A stretch of 64,000 nucleotides of DNA, taken from Rhynchopus sp. YZ270_cl-10 (Eukaryota > Euglenozoa > Diplonemea > Diplonemida > Diplonemidae). The stretch spans positions 620,001-684,000 of the forward strand of contig OZ037885.1 of NCBI GenBank assembly GCA_964035575.1, given 5' to 3'. The stretch's first letter is position 1. Every line of letters starts with the position of its first letter. The notes under the pieces were generated by a model, which was not told where the DNA came from, searched no databases, and saw only the letters and a list, made by a program, of their open reading frames with translations. This document shows positions 40,531 to 50,047 of the stretch, in pieces. The position numbers and the translations under genes were made by a program.

Positions 40531-41595
40531 ACTGTTGTATAACCAAAGCCTGTTCCCTGTTGTATTGGTGTGAGGTGGAGAAGGGAAAGGGGAACGGAAC
40601 AAGAAGGCAAACCTGCTGCCACCAAGACAACAGAGGGACACCACACGGCACCTTGTGCTGAAGAGTTGTGAGAGTAATAGGTACACCCGTTCGTTGCAGG
40701 AAAGAGAAAAAAATGGGGAATTTTTTTTTTTTTGTTTTTTTTGTAGAAACAGAGAGAACCTTTTCCCCCAAAAAACAAAAGAAACAAAAAGAAATGTCAC
40801 ATCAAACTATGTCTCTGTGGTTTCTATTTGTTCTCTGTGAATGGAAGCACATGGCATCTATCGATTTAAAAACACAAAAAAAAAAAAAAAGGCAAATAAA
40901 CGCGATATACGCGCTGGCAAAGAAGAAAAAGAAAAAAAAAAGGTTTTATAAGATGAACCTAAGCCTCTCGGTGCATAGCCACCTTTACACACAAAAAAAG
41001 TCAAAGACCAAGAAGATATTTCCTTTCCGTTTACATTAGCAGCAAACTGAAGATTTAAAAAAACAAAAACAAAAAAAAAAAAATGTGAAGAATAAGGCAA
41101 TGCAGAGAAAGCCTATAACCACAATCAATTTTTTTTTTTTTTTTGAAAAAGAAAAAAAGAAAAAAGGGCATGCTTGAGTTTAAATAGCATCGATTTATAT
41201 TAAAACGGGGCTGAGGATGACGTGAGTAGAGTCACAGCTAAAGAGAGAGAGATACTGGGTTTGGGGAGGAAAGGGGAAAGGCAGCCCCATTGTGTTATAC
41301 TGTAATGGCGCAATCTTGCAAAAGCAAATGTGCTGACCGCACCATAATTTATTTTCTTTTACAACACAAATCCTCCGCCGCTTCCTCTCATCCTTACCTC
41401 CCCCTCCCCCTCTTCCTCCCCTCCCCCTCCACAATACAATCACCAAAATAAAAGGGAATTTTTTTTCTGCCAATTAATTAGTTTACTTTGTGGCATTTTT
41501 TACCCCTACACCCACATAGACCATTTACTTTTTTTTTATATTCTCTCGCAGCTTCTTTTAAAGCTGCGTACTCTATGCATTAATTTCTCTTTTTT
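40531..41595. other. Spacer between Ubl-LRR copy B and prolyl hydroxylase
   Basis: Leader sequence with long pyrimidine tracts on the minus strand, and a near-consensus R1 repeat at 40947-40986. No exon seen. Confidence 0.55.
40947..40986 (-). repeat. R1 hairpin repeat (near-consensus)
   Basis: On the minus strand: AAAGGTGGCTATGCACCGAG, then AGGCTTAGGTTCATCTTAT, then AAAACC and a run of T. Stem pairing is kept by changes on both sides (GGTGG side) relative to 20253-20292. Confidence 0.75.
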
Positions 41596-42726
41596 TTACC
41601 TTTCACGGGATCTTCCAGTACCTGCAGGGGTGTTGGCTCTGAACCAGACGGGTCCACCCCATTTTTCTCCATCTTCGACGTCGCAGGCTCCGTGGAGAGA
41701 GAAGGGGTCGAGGGTGCGGTCGGGTCTCATGTTGTAGAAGAGCACTCCGGAGCCCTTGCGGGGGTAGACCTGGAGACCTTGCTGGCAGGCAGCTTTTCCG
41801 AAGTTAGGTGGTGACGAGCCTCCGTTGGCACGTGGAATGGTGGTGGCGCCACCATCTGGTGTGTCTGAGAGATACAGGTAGAACGTGGCCATCCTGTTGT
41901 TCGCCTGCGAGCCGTAGTAGTTCGGATCGAAGTAGTCGTGGTGGGAGTCATAGTGCTGGCTCACCCCGTAGTGCAGAACGTTCATCGGCTCATGCCATGT
42001 GCTTCCCACAATGCTGCACAATCTTTTGTTCACATTCGCAAGCGAACCAGCAAGGTCCACCCAGGTCGACTTAGAGGTGCGTGCCTCCTGTGTCGAAGAT
42101 TGGTTCTGCTTTGCCCCAGCAGTCGTGACTGCGACCTGGGATCTTTTCAGATGAGGTTCTGCGATCTTGATGATAGCATCTGCTTCTTCGTCGGTCAAAA
42201 TCTGGGGGAAGAACAACACCCTCGGGCGGGTGCTTGCTGTGACAAAGAGGCGGTCGTTCTGTGCAGGGTACTGCAGTGCAGGCTCGGAGGTCTTTGGTGC
42301 GTCGTACCCTTGGGGCACCTCGCTGCCGTTGACTTTGCCAAGGTCGTAGTCACTCCCGATCTGTCCCTTCTTTGCGCGAGACAGTGCAGAAGACAAAGGA
42401 ACCTTCAACCCATAGAAATCCCACTCCTCGTCAAGAGGGATTTCCTGGTCGTGCCATGTCATTGTCGTGCGAGGGCGTGGAGGGGAGGCGAGGTTCGGCC
42501 CCCGGAGGGCGTGCTCCTGTGGCAGGTCTTGCAACACAGCGTCTGCCCGTGTGCGCGCTCCTGGACGTACATGAAACAGAAGCGACCCCCACGTCATAAA
42601 AACAAAGCACATAAAAATCATGAGTTTCCAAAAGCTCTTCTGCGTGGAATACCCCTTCTTGACCATTTGGACGTATGTTTGTGAATGCGAAGAGGGTGCA
42701 GCGGAGCGAAGTGTAGGGGCCTGCAT
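41596..42726 (-). CDS. Membrane-anchored prolyl 4-hydroxylase-like dioxygenase
   Basis: 376 residues from the ATG at 42724-42726, after a very long pyrimidine-rich leader. Residues 1-30 are cytosolic; FWKLMIFMCFVFMTWGSLLF (about 32-52) is a type II signal anchor. The catalytic domain is C-terminal. LHYGVSQHYDSHHDYF holds the iron-binding H-x-D; FSLHGACDVEDGEKW holds the distal histidine and the lysine that binds 2-oxoglutarate; RMATFYLYLSD and GGATTIPRA are the usual strands between them. Enzymes of this type hydroxylate proline in secretory proteins in the ER or Golgi lumen, as in plant and algal P4H. The protein ends shortly after GPVWFRANTPAG, near the usual end of the family. Confidence 0.92.
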   Translation of the reverse strand: MQAPTLRSAAPSSHSQTYVQMVKKGYSTQKSFWKLMIFMCFVFMTWGSLLFHVRPGARTRADAVLQDLPQEHALRGPNLASPPRPRTTMTWHDQEIPLDEEWDFYGLKVPLSSALSRAKKGQIGSDYDLGKVNGSEVPQGYDAPKTSEPALQYPAQNDRLFVTASTRPRVLFFPQILTDEEADAIIKIAEPHLKRSQVAVTTAGAKQNQSSTQEARTSKSTWVDLAGSLANVNKRLCSIVGSTWHEPMNVLHYGVSQHYDSHHDYFDPNYYGSQANNRMATFYLYLSDTPDGGATTIPRANGGSSPPNFGKAACQQGLQVYPRKGSGVLFYNMRPDRTLDPFSLHGACDVEDGEKWGGPVWFRANTPAGTGRSRER

Positions 42727-43528
42727 CGTGCGGAAGAGAGAACAGGAAGAAAAAGAGAAAACGGGAGAGAGAGAGACGGTCAGCAACGGAGAAGGAAAAA
42801 AAACGCTAAAAAAAAAAGAAAAGAAAAGAGAGGCTTTTTGGCGATTGACACGCACTAACCCCTGGTGTTGCTTTTAAAAGGGGGTGAGGGGAGGTCTATA
42901 TGGGGCGGTGTGTATCACGATTTGTGTAGGAAATCTGTAGCATGTGGGGGTAGGTTATTTGAGGGGAAGGTGTGAAAGCGGCTTTGATGATTTTTTTTTT
43001 TTTTTCATTTCCAGAGCTACAGTTGTGATGTGTACACATCCCACTCTGAGTTGGCCTTCAATACAAACATTCAAACGCAATACAGGAAATTCCCATTTCA
43101 ATCTCAAAAAATGAGATCCGTGAAGTATGAGAACTCAGACACAGAAGAGGTGTGCGTTCCAACCTACCCAGAAGGGCTTGCTACTCAGAGACAGTAGAAC
43201 CCATGTCACGCTGTCCAAATACACCCAAAGACCGTAGGTGCAGTAAAACTATCAAAATATGTACACAAAGAGCCTGACCGTGTTTACCCTTTGTGAAAAG
43301 AAGTGACGTAAGGACACCACTAAGCGGTGCACGGAAAGAGGGGATGTCCTTGCGTATGAACTAGGGGAGGGCGTGGGAAACTAAGACAAGGGGGTGGGGG
43401 GGAAGATCATATGCGTTGGGTGCGAACCCGCCTTACTTTGCTTGCACAACCCACCCCCCCCTATCAACAAATACAAAAAAACTATCAGACAGCCGCCACG
43501 ACCCCACCAGGATAAAAAGAACAAGGTA
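42727..43528. other. Spacer between prolyl hydroxylase and Ubl-LRR copy C
   Basis: The first part is the minus-strand polypyrimidine leader of the hydroxylase gene. From about 43000 the sequence is of mixed composition without A/T runs, but I see no exon, domain or repeat in it. Copy C of the Ubl-LRR gene breaks off against it at about 43530. Confidence 0.45.
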
Positions 43529-44257
43529 TTAAAAAAGAAGGTCAAGGCCAAGTTGGGTAACACTCAGTGGTGTCAAGTCCAGTGAACACAAAGCGATGCA
43601 TCCAAAAAGGAAGCCATTCCCAATATTTGTAACATTCCTCAGTGGTGTTAAATCCAGTGAACACAAAGCAGTACATTTATAAAGGAAGGCGTCGCCAACC
43701 TGTGTAACATTCCTCAGTGGTGTTAAGTCCACTGAACACAAAGCACTGCATCCAGCAAGGAAGTAGTCGTCAATTTGTGTAACATGGATCAACCCAGAGA
43801 GATCGATGCTTGTCAATGAAGTGCAGTTCCTTAGAAAGCTCTTCCCAATGTGGGTGACAACAGACTCGGCACTCAGATCAAGACTCGTCAACGATGTGCC
43901 AACCAAGAAGAAATCAGGAATCACTGTCGCAACCTCCGCCTGCAGAAGCAAACACGCCACCTCAGGATCCTGCACACTCTTCAGCTTCTCTGCCGTAATG
44001 TCAGTCTCACCCAACGCATGAAGTGCTGCAATGGCATCGTACTTCTTCACCTTCGTCAACACAACCGTGTCTCCAGCACTCAACTGCGTCATGTCGTATC
44101 CTTCGTCCATCAGTTCCCCCCCGAAACTCATCACAAAGCCGTCTTCAGGCAACCCCACTGCAGACGCAACCTTCCGACGCATCACCGCAGATGTGTCATC
44201 CTCACCCAGCTCCACCGTATGCTCCACTCCGTTCAACCCCTTGATAGTCAAATCCAT
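43529..44257 (-). CDS. Ubiquitin-like domain plus BspA-type LRR protein (copy C, 3'-truncated)
   Basis: 242 residues from the ATG at 44255-44257. The ubiquitin-like part and the first five LRR units match the other copies. The coding homology then ends within an LRR (LCSLDLTPLSVTQLG), and the protein stops at LGLDLLF. The 3' flank shared by copies A, B and D is missing. The gene therefore lost its last repeats and tail through a deletion or insertion. It may still make a shorter protein, or be a decaying copy. The 5' leader also differs from the other copies (no TATAACCAAAGC segment). Confidence 0.75.
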   Translation of the reverse strand: MDLTIKGLNGVEHTVELGEDDTSAVMRRKVASAVGLPEDGFVMSFGGELMDEGYDMTQLSAGDTVVLTKVKKYDAIAALHALGETDITAEKLKSVQDPEVACLLLQAEVATVIPDFFLVGTSLTSLDLSAESVVTHIGKSFLRNCTSLTSIDLSGLIHVTQIDDYFLAGCSALCSVDLTPLRNVTQVGDAFLYKCTALCSLDLTPLRNVTNIGNGFLFGCIALCSLDLTPLSVTQLGLDLLF

Positions 44258-44548
44258 TATTGAGTGTCTGTACTTTTCATGGTGAATAGTGGGTGAGGTG
44301 GTACGTACGGTGCACTCTAATAAAAGATTTTCTTTGTATTCATGATGCAAAGCTTCACTCCATCGAAATGACGCACCCAAAATATTTTCTTCTTTTTATT
44401 TCTCTTGTTACTCTTCTTGTGGGCAGGGAAGGTTGCATGTGTGTACATCTTTGAGGGGAGAATGCGGGTTGACACCAAACAAAAGGTGTGCAACTGAATG
44501 AGAAAATAAAAACGTACACCTACTACTTGAAGAAAACTTGTCGGATGA

Positions 44549-44578
44549 AATGTGACTCTCGTGTACACATCTTTACCA
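44549..44578 (-). repeat. R5 hairpin repeat
   Basis: On the minus strand: AAAGATGTGTACACGAGAGT, then CACATTTCATCC. TGTG pairs with CACA around the CACGAGAG core. Confidence 0.65.
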
Positions 44579-44771
44579 CTATCGTTGTTGTTGGAACTTA
44601 AAGGGAAAAGAAAAGAAAGAAAAGAAAATATTTGTCAGGTGAGCCCAAGCCTCAGTACAGTCACCTTAGTTAAAAAATAACAACACGATGGTGGGGTTTT
44701 TTTTGTAAAAAATAGATTGACAATAAAATGAATCAATTGAGTCTAAAAAAAAAAGGAAACGAAAGAAAACT

Positions 44772-44812
44772 TTATAAGATGAACCACAGCCTCCTGTCTT
44801 TGCTCCACCTTT
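44772..44812 (-). repeat. R1 hairpin repeat
   Basis: On the minus strand: AAGGTGGAGCAAAGACAGGA, then GGCTGTGGTTCATCTTATAAAG. The outer arms are kept; the inner stem is diverged. Confidence 0.55.
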
Positions 44813-45318
44813 AAAAAAATACCTCGTTTAATATGAGGAAAGTGACTTCAAAAGGATAAATGTGCTTCTGAGCTGGCACATTAAAGAGATCTGTATGTAA
44901 CGATTGCCTTCATTTTCTGAAAATGATGTATTGCAGATCGACATGGAAAAAAAAAATTATCACTTCATCTCTGAAGTGTGTGTTGCCAGAGATTTGAAGA
45001 AAAAATCAAAAACAAACAAAAAAAATGAGAATTTTTCTTTGGATTTTGAAGATCTCTTTTCGCTAACGTTTGGGGGAAAAAATTGCTTTCAAATAGGAGA
45101 AACCGGGTGGAAAACATGCAAATTTTTCCTTTAAAATAACAGACGCGGAGCAACCACAGTGGATATACGAGGCTTTTATTCTTTATTACATGGCACGGAA
45201 GTGGTGTGGGAGTGGGAGAGAATTAAAAAAAAACAAAAATAAAAAACAGAAAAAAGGATTGATCAGATGCCTCTTAAGCCTCTCAAAGTACTCTTCACCC
45301 CCCCCTTCCAAACGAGAA

Positions 45319-45372
45319 GGTTAAAAATGCGAACACCTCACCGTTCATCGACAGGCTTAGGCACTGACACAA
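45319..45372 (-). repeat. R3 structured repeat
   Basis: On the minus strand: CAGTGCCTAAGCCTGTCGAT, then GAACGGTGAGGTGTTCGC. It shares the AACGGTGAGGTGTT core with 4121-4175 exactly. Confidence 0.65.
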
Positions 45373-45615
45373 AAAAATAAACCACAGATGTTTAGTTCTG
45401 ACACTCCCCCCTCCCTCCTCCTCCTCCTCCCCCCCAAATGGGCAATACCTTCCACACAAGGAACCCACTGATTTCAAACACCATCTTATTTGTTGTAGAA
45501 ATAAAATTATAAGACCCGACTCTCTGTTAAGCTACCCTTCTAAAAAAAGGTTCAAACTGAACGCAACAACCTCTCACTCTGTCCCCCGCTGCTTTTCCCT
45601 CCCCCCCCCCCCCCC

Positions 45616-46598
45616 TAGGGGGTATCTTAAGGGGGTGAAATGGCCAAAAAATCGAACTTTGTCACCTGGGGGCCAAAAAAGGCACCAAACCAGAAAATAT
45701 GTCCATTTGGACCCCAAAAATCGAATTCCGCCCGGTTTTGAGCACTTTTGACCACTTCTGACCGACTTTTTTGCATTTTTTAAAAAGTGACCACCAACTT
45801 GTACCTGCCCACCCCCCCGTAGATAGAGCAACTCACACATCCATCAGCCTCAGTGTGAGCCAGGGGCCAGAAAAGCCCCCAAAGCCACATATTTTCACCC
45901 CAGAACCTATCCCGAGGGGTACCCAGGTGGTTTCGGGGTGTTTAGAGGGACTTGGTGGAACTTAGAACCATGTTTCAAAAAGGGTACAAGTACTTGGTCC
46001 CTTGGGAGGGCAAGCCCTTGGTACGAGTTCCTGGACACTTTTTGAAACATGGTTCTAAGTTCCACCAAGTCCCTCTAAACACCCCGAAACCACCTGGGTA
46101 CCCCTCGGGATAGGTTCTGGGGTGGAAATATGTGGCTTTGGGGGCTTTTCTGGCCCCTGGCTCACACTGAGGCGTGATGGATATGTGAGTTGCTCTACCT
46201 ACGGGGGGGTGGGCAGGTACAAGTACTGTAGGTGCTTTTTTAAAATTGCGTTTCAGGCATCATCTGAGTGTTTCTGTGTCAAAACTGGGGCGCTGGTGCG
46301 TTTTTTGGGTCCCCTAGGTGGTTTGGTATGGTTTTCGGGGACTTCTGAGGTTCTGAAGATCAAAATCGGAAAAATCGCATATCGAGTACAGTGACCGGGG
46401 GGTGGGCAGGTACAAGTTGGTGGTCACTTTTTAAAAAATGCAAAAAAGTCGCTCAGAAGTGGTCAAAAGTGCTCAAAACCGGGCGGAATTCGATTTTTGG
46501 GGTCCAAATGGGCCTATGGTGTGGTTTTTTTGACCTCAGGGGGAGTTTCCCAATTTATTGCCTACTTCACGTTTTTTGACAGCTTAAGATACCCCCTA
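45616..46598. mobile_element. Large foldback element in a poly-C tract
   Basis: The two arms, about 370 bp on the left and about 560 bp on the right, are inverted copies with few mismatches, around a loop of about 50 bp (45985-46035). The ends are TAGGGGGTATCTTAAG and its inverse. C runs of 15 or more flank both ends in the same direction, so it inserted into a C tract or duplicated one. The right arm carries about 185 extra bases (46222-46407) bordered by a direct repeat of GGGTGGGCAGGTACAAG, either an insertion there or a deletion from the left arm. No coding sequence is present. Arm identity suggests recent origin or gene conversion. Confidence 0.9.
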
Positions 46599-46632
46599 CC
46601 CCCCCCCCCCCCCCTAAACAATCCTCTAATTC

Positions 46633-48618
46633 TCATAACGTTACGCCTATGCGTTGCCCTAGGCCTTCTGCTGCTGCGTCTGGTCGTTGGCTTGGGCGAA
46701 GGTAGAATTTAATGAGGAGAACCCAGAAGATCACCATTCCGACACATATGGCAAGAACAGGGAAGGGGCCGAGCGCGTCTGTGAGAGGCACCGCAATGCT
46801 GGTCCAGATACCTCCACCCATGAACGGTTCATGCAGAATTTGCTTTAACGCAAACGCAGCAAAGGCGGGACTCACCCCATCAGGGTCAAGAAATTTGAGA
46901 AGAAGCAACCCTGTCGCAGTAACTCCACAGCTCTGCCCCATTTCAACAACAGCCCGTTCAAACCAGGAGTCAAAAAAGACTCTTGGGGCGACAACTAAAC
47001 ACATGAATACTTGCCAAATTATTCCGAATAGCATTAATAAAAAGAACGGTGCCAGACCATCTACTAAGACATCAATTCTGATGCTCGCAATCGACGCAAC
47101 TACAAGAAAATCTAATGCCAGCGCGGAAATATGCGAGATAGTCCGTTTGTCCACCATATGGGTGTGTCCGGAACGTTGCATTGTAATTTGGATCAGCATT
47201 CCTCCTATCATTGAAAACGGAAAGGTCGGGAGGGTGCGGAAAATGCCTCCACCAGTGTGCAGCAAACGCCCAACACCATTGTCAAAGCACATTAGAATTG
47301 CCTTAAGGGAATACCCCCAGGAGACTGCAAACATTACCATGGCTATGTGATAGGCTAAGTTGTCCACTGCGACTCCAGAGACCACTTCCACTCCGGCATG
47401 TGGTCGGGTTTCGGGTCCGTCGGTAGGGTGTTCGAAGAAAGACATCCGCATTGCGTCTTTCGCTTCACGTCGTCGTCTGTCTTGCTCCCGAACTGCTGCG
47501 AAAGGATCCATCAGGCATTCTGTATTGTTTTCTTGCGCAGAGTGTATTGCATTTAATATGTCAACCGGTGGGGGTTTGGTTGGTACCTTAAACCGTCGAT
47601 ACCAATTAATCAATGAAATCCCTCCGAACAGCCCGGTAAGCAACCCTATCGTTGACGAAGCAGCACAGTAATCTACCCCTTCCCGCCAGCCGACCGCTTC
47701 AAATAATTGAATCATCCCGGTACCGGTACCGTGGCCGCCTTCGAAGCCGATGGGGAGGATGACTCCAAACAGCTTCTCCTTAGGAGGAAAGAGGTAATAC
47801 CCAAAGAGTGTTCCAAAAGAGAGTCCCACAACGTATTGCCCCCATGCAAGAATCTGGCCGTAGGCAAGCTGGAGCGAGCAGGTCTGCCAAATGAGCGGTA
47901 GGTTTGGAACGTGTTGGCCGATGAAGAGGGTTGAAAACACAATGTCCATGCAAATGAGAGGAATAGCCCACCAATACTCCACCAAATCCTCGATTGTTTG
48001 CACGGAGGTTTCATTGTGGGATTTGAACACCGCCTTTGCTGTGTTTGTTATGATGCATCCTGCTACCCCACCTAATACCGAAGATGGGAGAAAACAACGT
48101 CGACAAAAATCGCTGTTCGACCGAATCAAGAGGCCAAGAAGAAGCAGGCAGCTGAGAAGGCAGAGTGGGTACAGATGTTGCATGCCGTCTGGGAGAGGGA
48201 GTTCGGTTGTTTTGTAGACGTTCTTTTGAAAGATTGTGAGGGAAAAGCCGGAGAGGATGACCGCCACGATGAGGCATGCGATGAAGTGGTACCGTTTGCG
48301 GGGCTCCTTTGCACGCGGGGACATCGATTCGTAGAGGATGTCGGAAGAGGGTGAGGTGGGGTCAGGGTTTGCAGGCATGCGTAACAGAGGAGACGCGGTA
48401 GGCCGCTCAGGCGGGCGGTTGAACACCCTCTCCAGCGACTCAAGCTGTTGTCTCTCAAAGACGTGCTGGCAGTACCCAATGTACCGTTCCTGCAGTTTAT
48501 CCTGCACCATCGCCACTCCTGTATGTCTGGCTAGTGCTCCGCAAAATTGGTCCAGTTGCCACCCATTACTACGCCCCAAAAGCCACAGTGTCACCACCGT
48601 GACCTCGTTGTCCATCAT
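46633..48618 (-). CDS. GltS-type sodium/glutamate symporter with long N-terminal extension
   Basis: 661 residues from the ATG at 48616-48618, just behind CATGCAAGCAG; the frame is open further but reads as leader. Residues 1-110 are soluble and unlike bacterial GltS. About ten to twelve membrane helices follow. The GltS hallmark GFEGGHGTGTGM is present in the first half-repeat, and GVTATGLLLLKFLDP ends the second half. A soluble loop (about residues 350-420, rich in charged residues) separates the halves, again longer than in bacteria. GltS transporters of the ESS family couple glutamate uptake to sodium and are mainly bacterial, so a eukaryotic gene with added cytosolic parts is of interest. 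Single exon. Confidence 0.9.
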   Translation of the reverse strand: MMDNEVTVVTLWLLGRSNGWQLDQFCGALARHTGVAMVQDKLQERYIGYCQHVFERQQLESLERVFNRPPERPTASPLLRMPANPDPTSPSSDILYESMSPRAKEPRKRYHFIACLIVAVILSGFSLTIFQKNVYKTTELPLPDGMQHLYPLCLLSCLLLLGLLIRSNSDFCRRCFLPSSVLGGVAGCIITNTAKAVFKSHNETSVQTIEDLVEYWWAIPLICMDIVFSTLFIGQHVPNLPLIWQTCSLQLAYGQILAWGQYVVGLSFGTLFGYYLFPPKEKLFGVILPIGFEGGHGTGTGMIQLFEAVGWREGVDYCAASSTIGLLTGLFGGISLINWYRRFKVPTKPPPVDILNAIHSAQENNTECLMDPFAAVREQDRRRREAKDAMRMSFFEHPTDGPETRPHAGVEVVSGVAVDNLAYHIAMVMFAVSWGYSLKAILMCFDNGVGRLLHTGGGIFRTLPTFPFSMIGGMLIQITMQRSGHTHMVDKRTISHISALALDFLVVASIASIRIDVLVDGLAPFFLLMLFGIIWQVFMCLVVAPRVFFDSWFERAVVEMGQSCGVTATGLLLLKFLDPDGVSPAFAAFALKQILHEPFMGGGIWTSIAVPLTDALGPFPVLAICVGMVIFWVLLIKFYLRPSQRPDAAAEGLGQRIGVTL

Positions 48619-48943
48619 AACTCTGCTTGCATGTAGTGGAAAGAGGAAAGGTAGGGTGGATGCTGTGGGAGTGGAATTGATAAAATTAAAGTCTTGTTTC
48701 ATATACTAACTATTCTGCTGAATAGAAGGTGGTAACAGGGCGCACTAAATGTAACTAAAGTCTTGAAAATGCAACAACCCGCTCTGTGAACAGTGTACCT
48801 TTGGTGCAATGACCTACCGGGGGGTGGGCCCCAACCATGTAGTCCTATCCATTAAATTGAAGGGTTTGTCCATCAGCATCATATGCTGGGAGAGGAAGAT
48901 GGCAGGGGATGCACCGTGTTGCAAGACGTGATGGGGAAAAGAA

Positions 48944-49030
48944 CGTTATTAATGCAGGCACCTCCGACTGACCCACGTACGACGCCAGCCATCCGGATGA
49001 AAGCAACAAATACCCTGCGACCAACAACAG
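48944..49030 (-). repeat. R2 structured repeat
   Basis: On the minus strand it opens GTTGTTGGTCGCAGGGTATT, contains CATCCGGATGGCTGGCGTCG and GTGGGTCAGTCGGAGG, and closes CCTGCATTAATAACG. The paired arms and the A-box-like core are kept. Confidence 0.75.
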
Positions 49031-49610
49031 AAGATGTAAAAAGGGATGTAAAAAGAAAACATCGGAAACTACAAAAAGTTTAAAGTGAAAAACGGCGATG
49101 GGAAGGGGGGTTTGTGGAGGTATCGTATTTTGTGTACACAAAAAGCATGATTTGTGTGGTGTTCTCTTTTGAGGCAGGGTACACCCATGCCAATAGTCAA
49201 GCAAGAAACAAAACGTTATGGCTAGAAACAACGTTTGGCTTTGGTGAGGAAAGGTGGCGGGGGGGAGGTGAAGAGGGGGTAGTTTTGAATGTACAATGGC
49301 TTTTTTTTCCATGCACAATATAATATTATTTCACGTGTATGAGAGAAAAGAGGGTGTGAAAAGAGGGATGTGTACGTCATTTTGCAACTAAAATAAAATT
49401 GAGAAACTAAGCTGCAAACACAAATAGAGATGTGTTGCAGGTCTGAACTTCGCGAAAGTTGTTTTACACGAAACAAAGAAAGATTGGAAGATGGGTTGGC
49501 TCTGATGGGTGCACGCATCGTAACCACTATCGCTATCGTATGAAAAGAAAGCTTTAAAAAAAAAAAAAATGAATGTGTCTCACATTCACGCACAAAAACC
49601 AAAGAAAAGT

Positions 49611-49640
49611 TTGTAAGATGAACCCGAACCTCACCTTGAC
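49611..49640 (-). repeat. R1 hairpin repeat (partial)
   Basis: On the minus strand: GTCAAGGTGAGGTTCGGGTT, then CATCTTACAAAC and CTTTTC. The loop half is missing. Confidence 0.45.
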
Positions 49641-50047
49641 ATTTAAAAAAAAATCTATCGGGGGGTTTTTCTGTGAAAACTAAAACTGCGTACATCTGAG
49701 GAAATAGTAACTCTGATAGGTAAGCAAAAGATTGTTTTATAGAAGAGAATTCAGCAAAAGAGAGAAGAAAAAAAAAGGTTTTTTTATTGTTCAATTACCC
49801 TGTTGGAGATGGGGTGATTTGGCGACCGTATCGGAAGAAACTATTTCTCCTTCAAGCTACGCTTTTGTAGGTATAAAAACAAAAAGGCACCTTGTTTTCC
49901 TGTCATCTCTCCAAGCAGCAAGGGAACAACAACAAAAGCAATCATCGTAAAATCTTGCCTTTTTTAAAAAACCATCCTCGGGGGAGGGGCCACCTCTCGC
50001 CTCTTTAAAAAAAAAAAAAAACGCTCATTTTTCTCCTCTTTTTTTCC

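Larger units (their letters stand above)
44258..45615. other. Non-coding stretch with R1, R3 and R5 repeats
   Basis: R5 at 44549-44578, R1 at 44635-44670, 44772-44812 and 45258-45298, R3 at 45319-45372. The rest is rich in A and T runs. No exon supported. Confidence 0.6.
48619..50047. other. Non-coding stretch with R4, R2, R5 and R1 repeats
   Basis: In order: R4-like (48779-48830), R2 (48944-49030), R5-like (49565-49590) and R1 (49611-49640). No exon supported; A/T-run rich from 49550. Confidence 0.6.
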
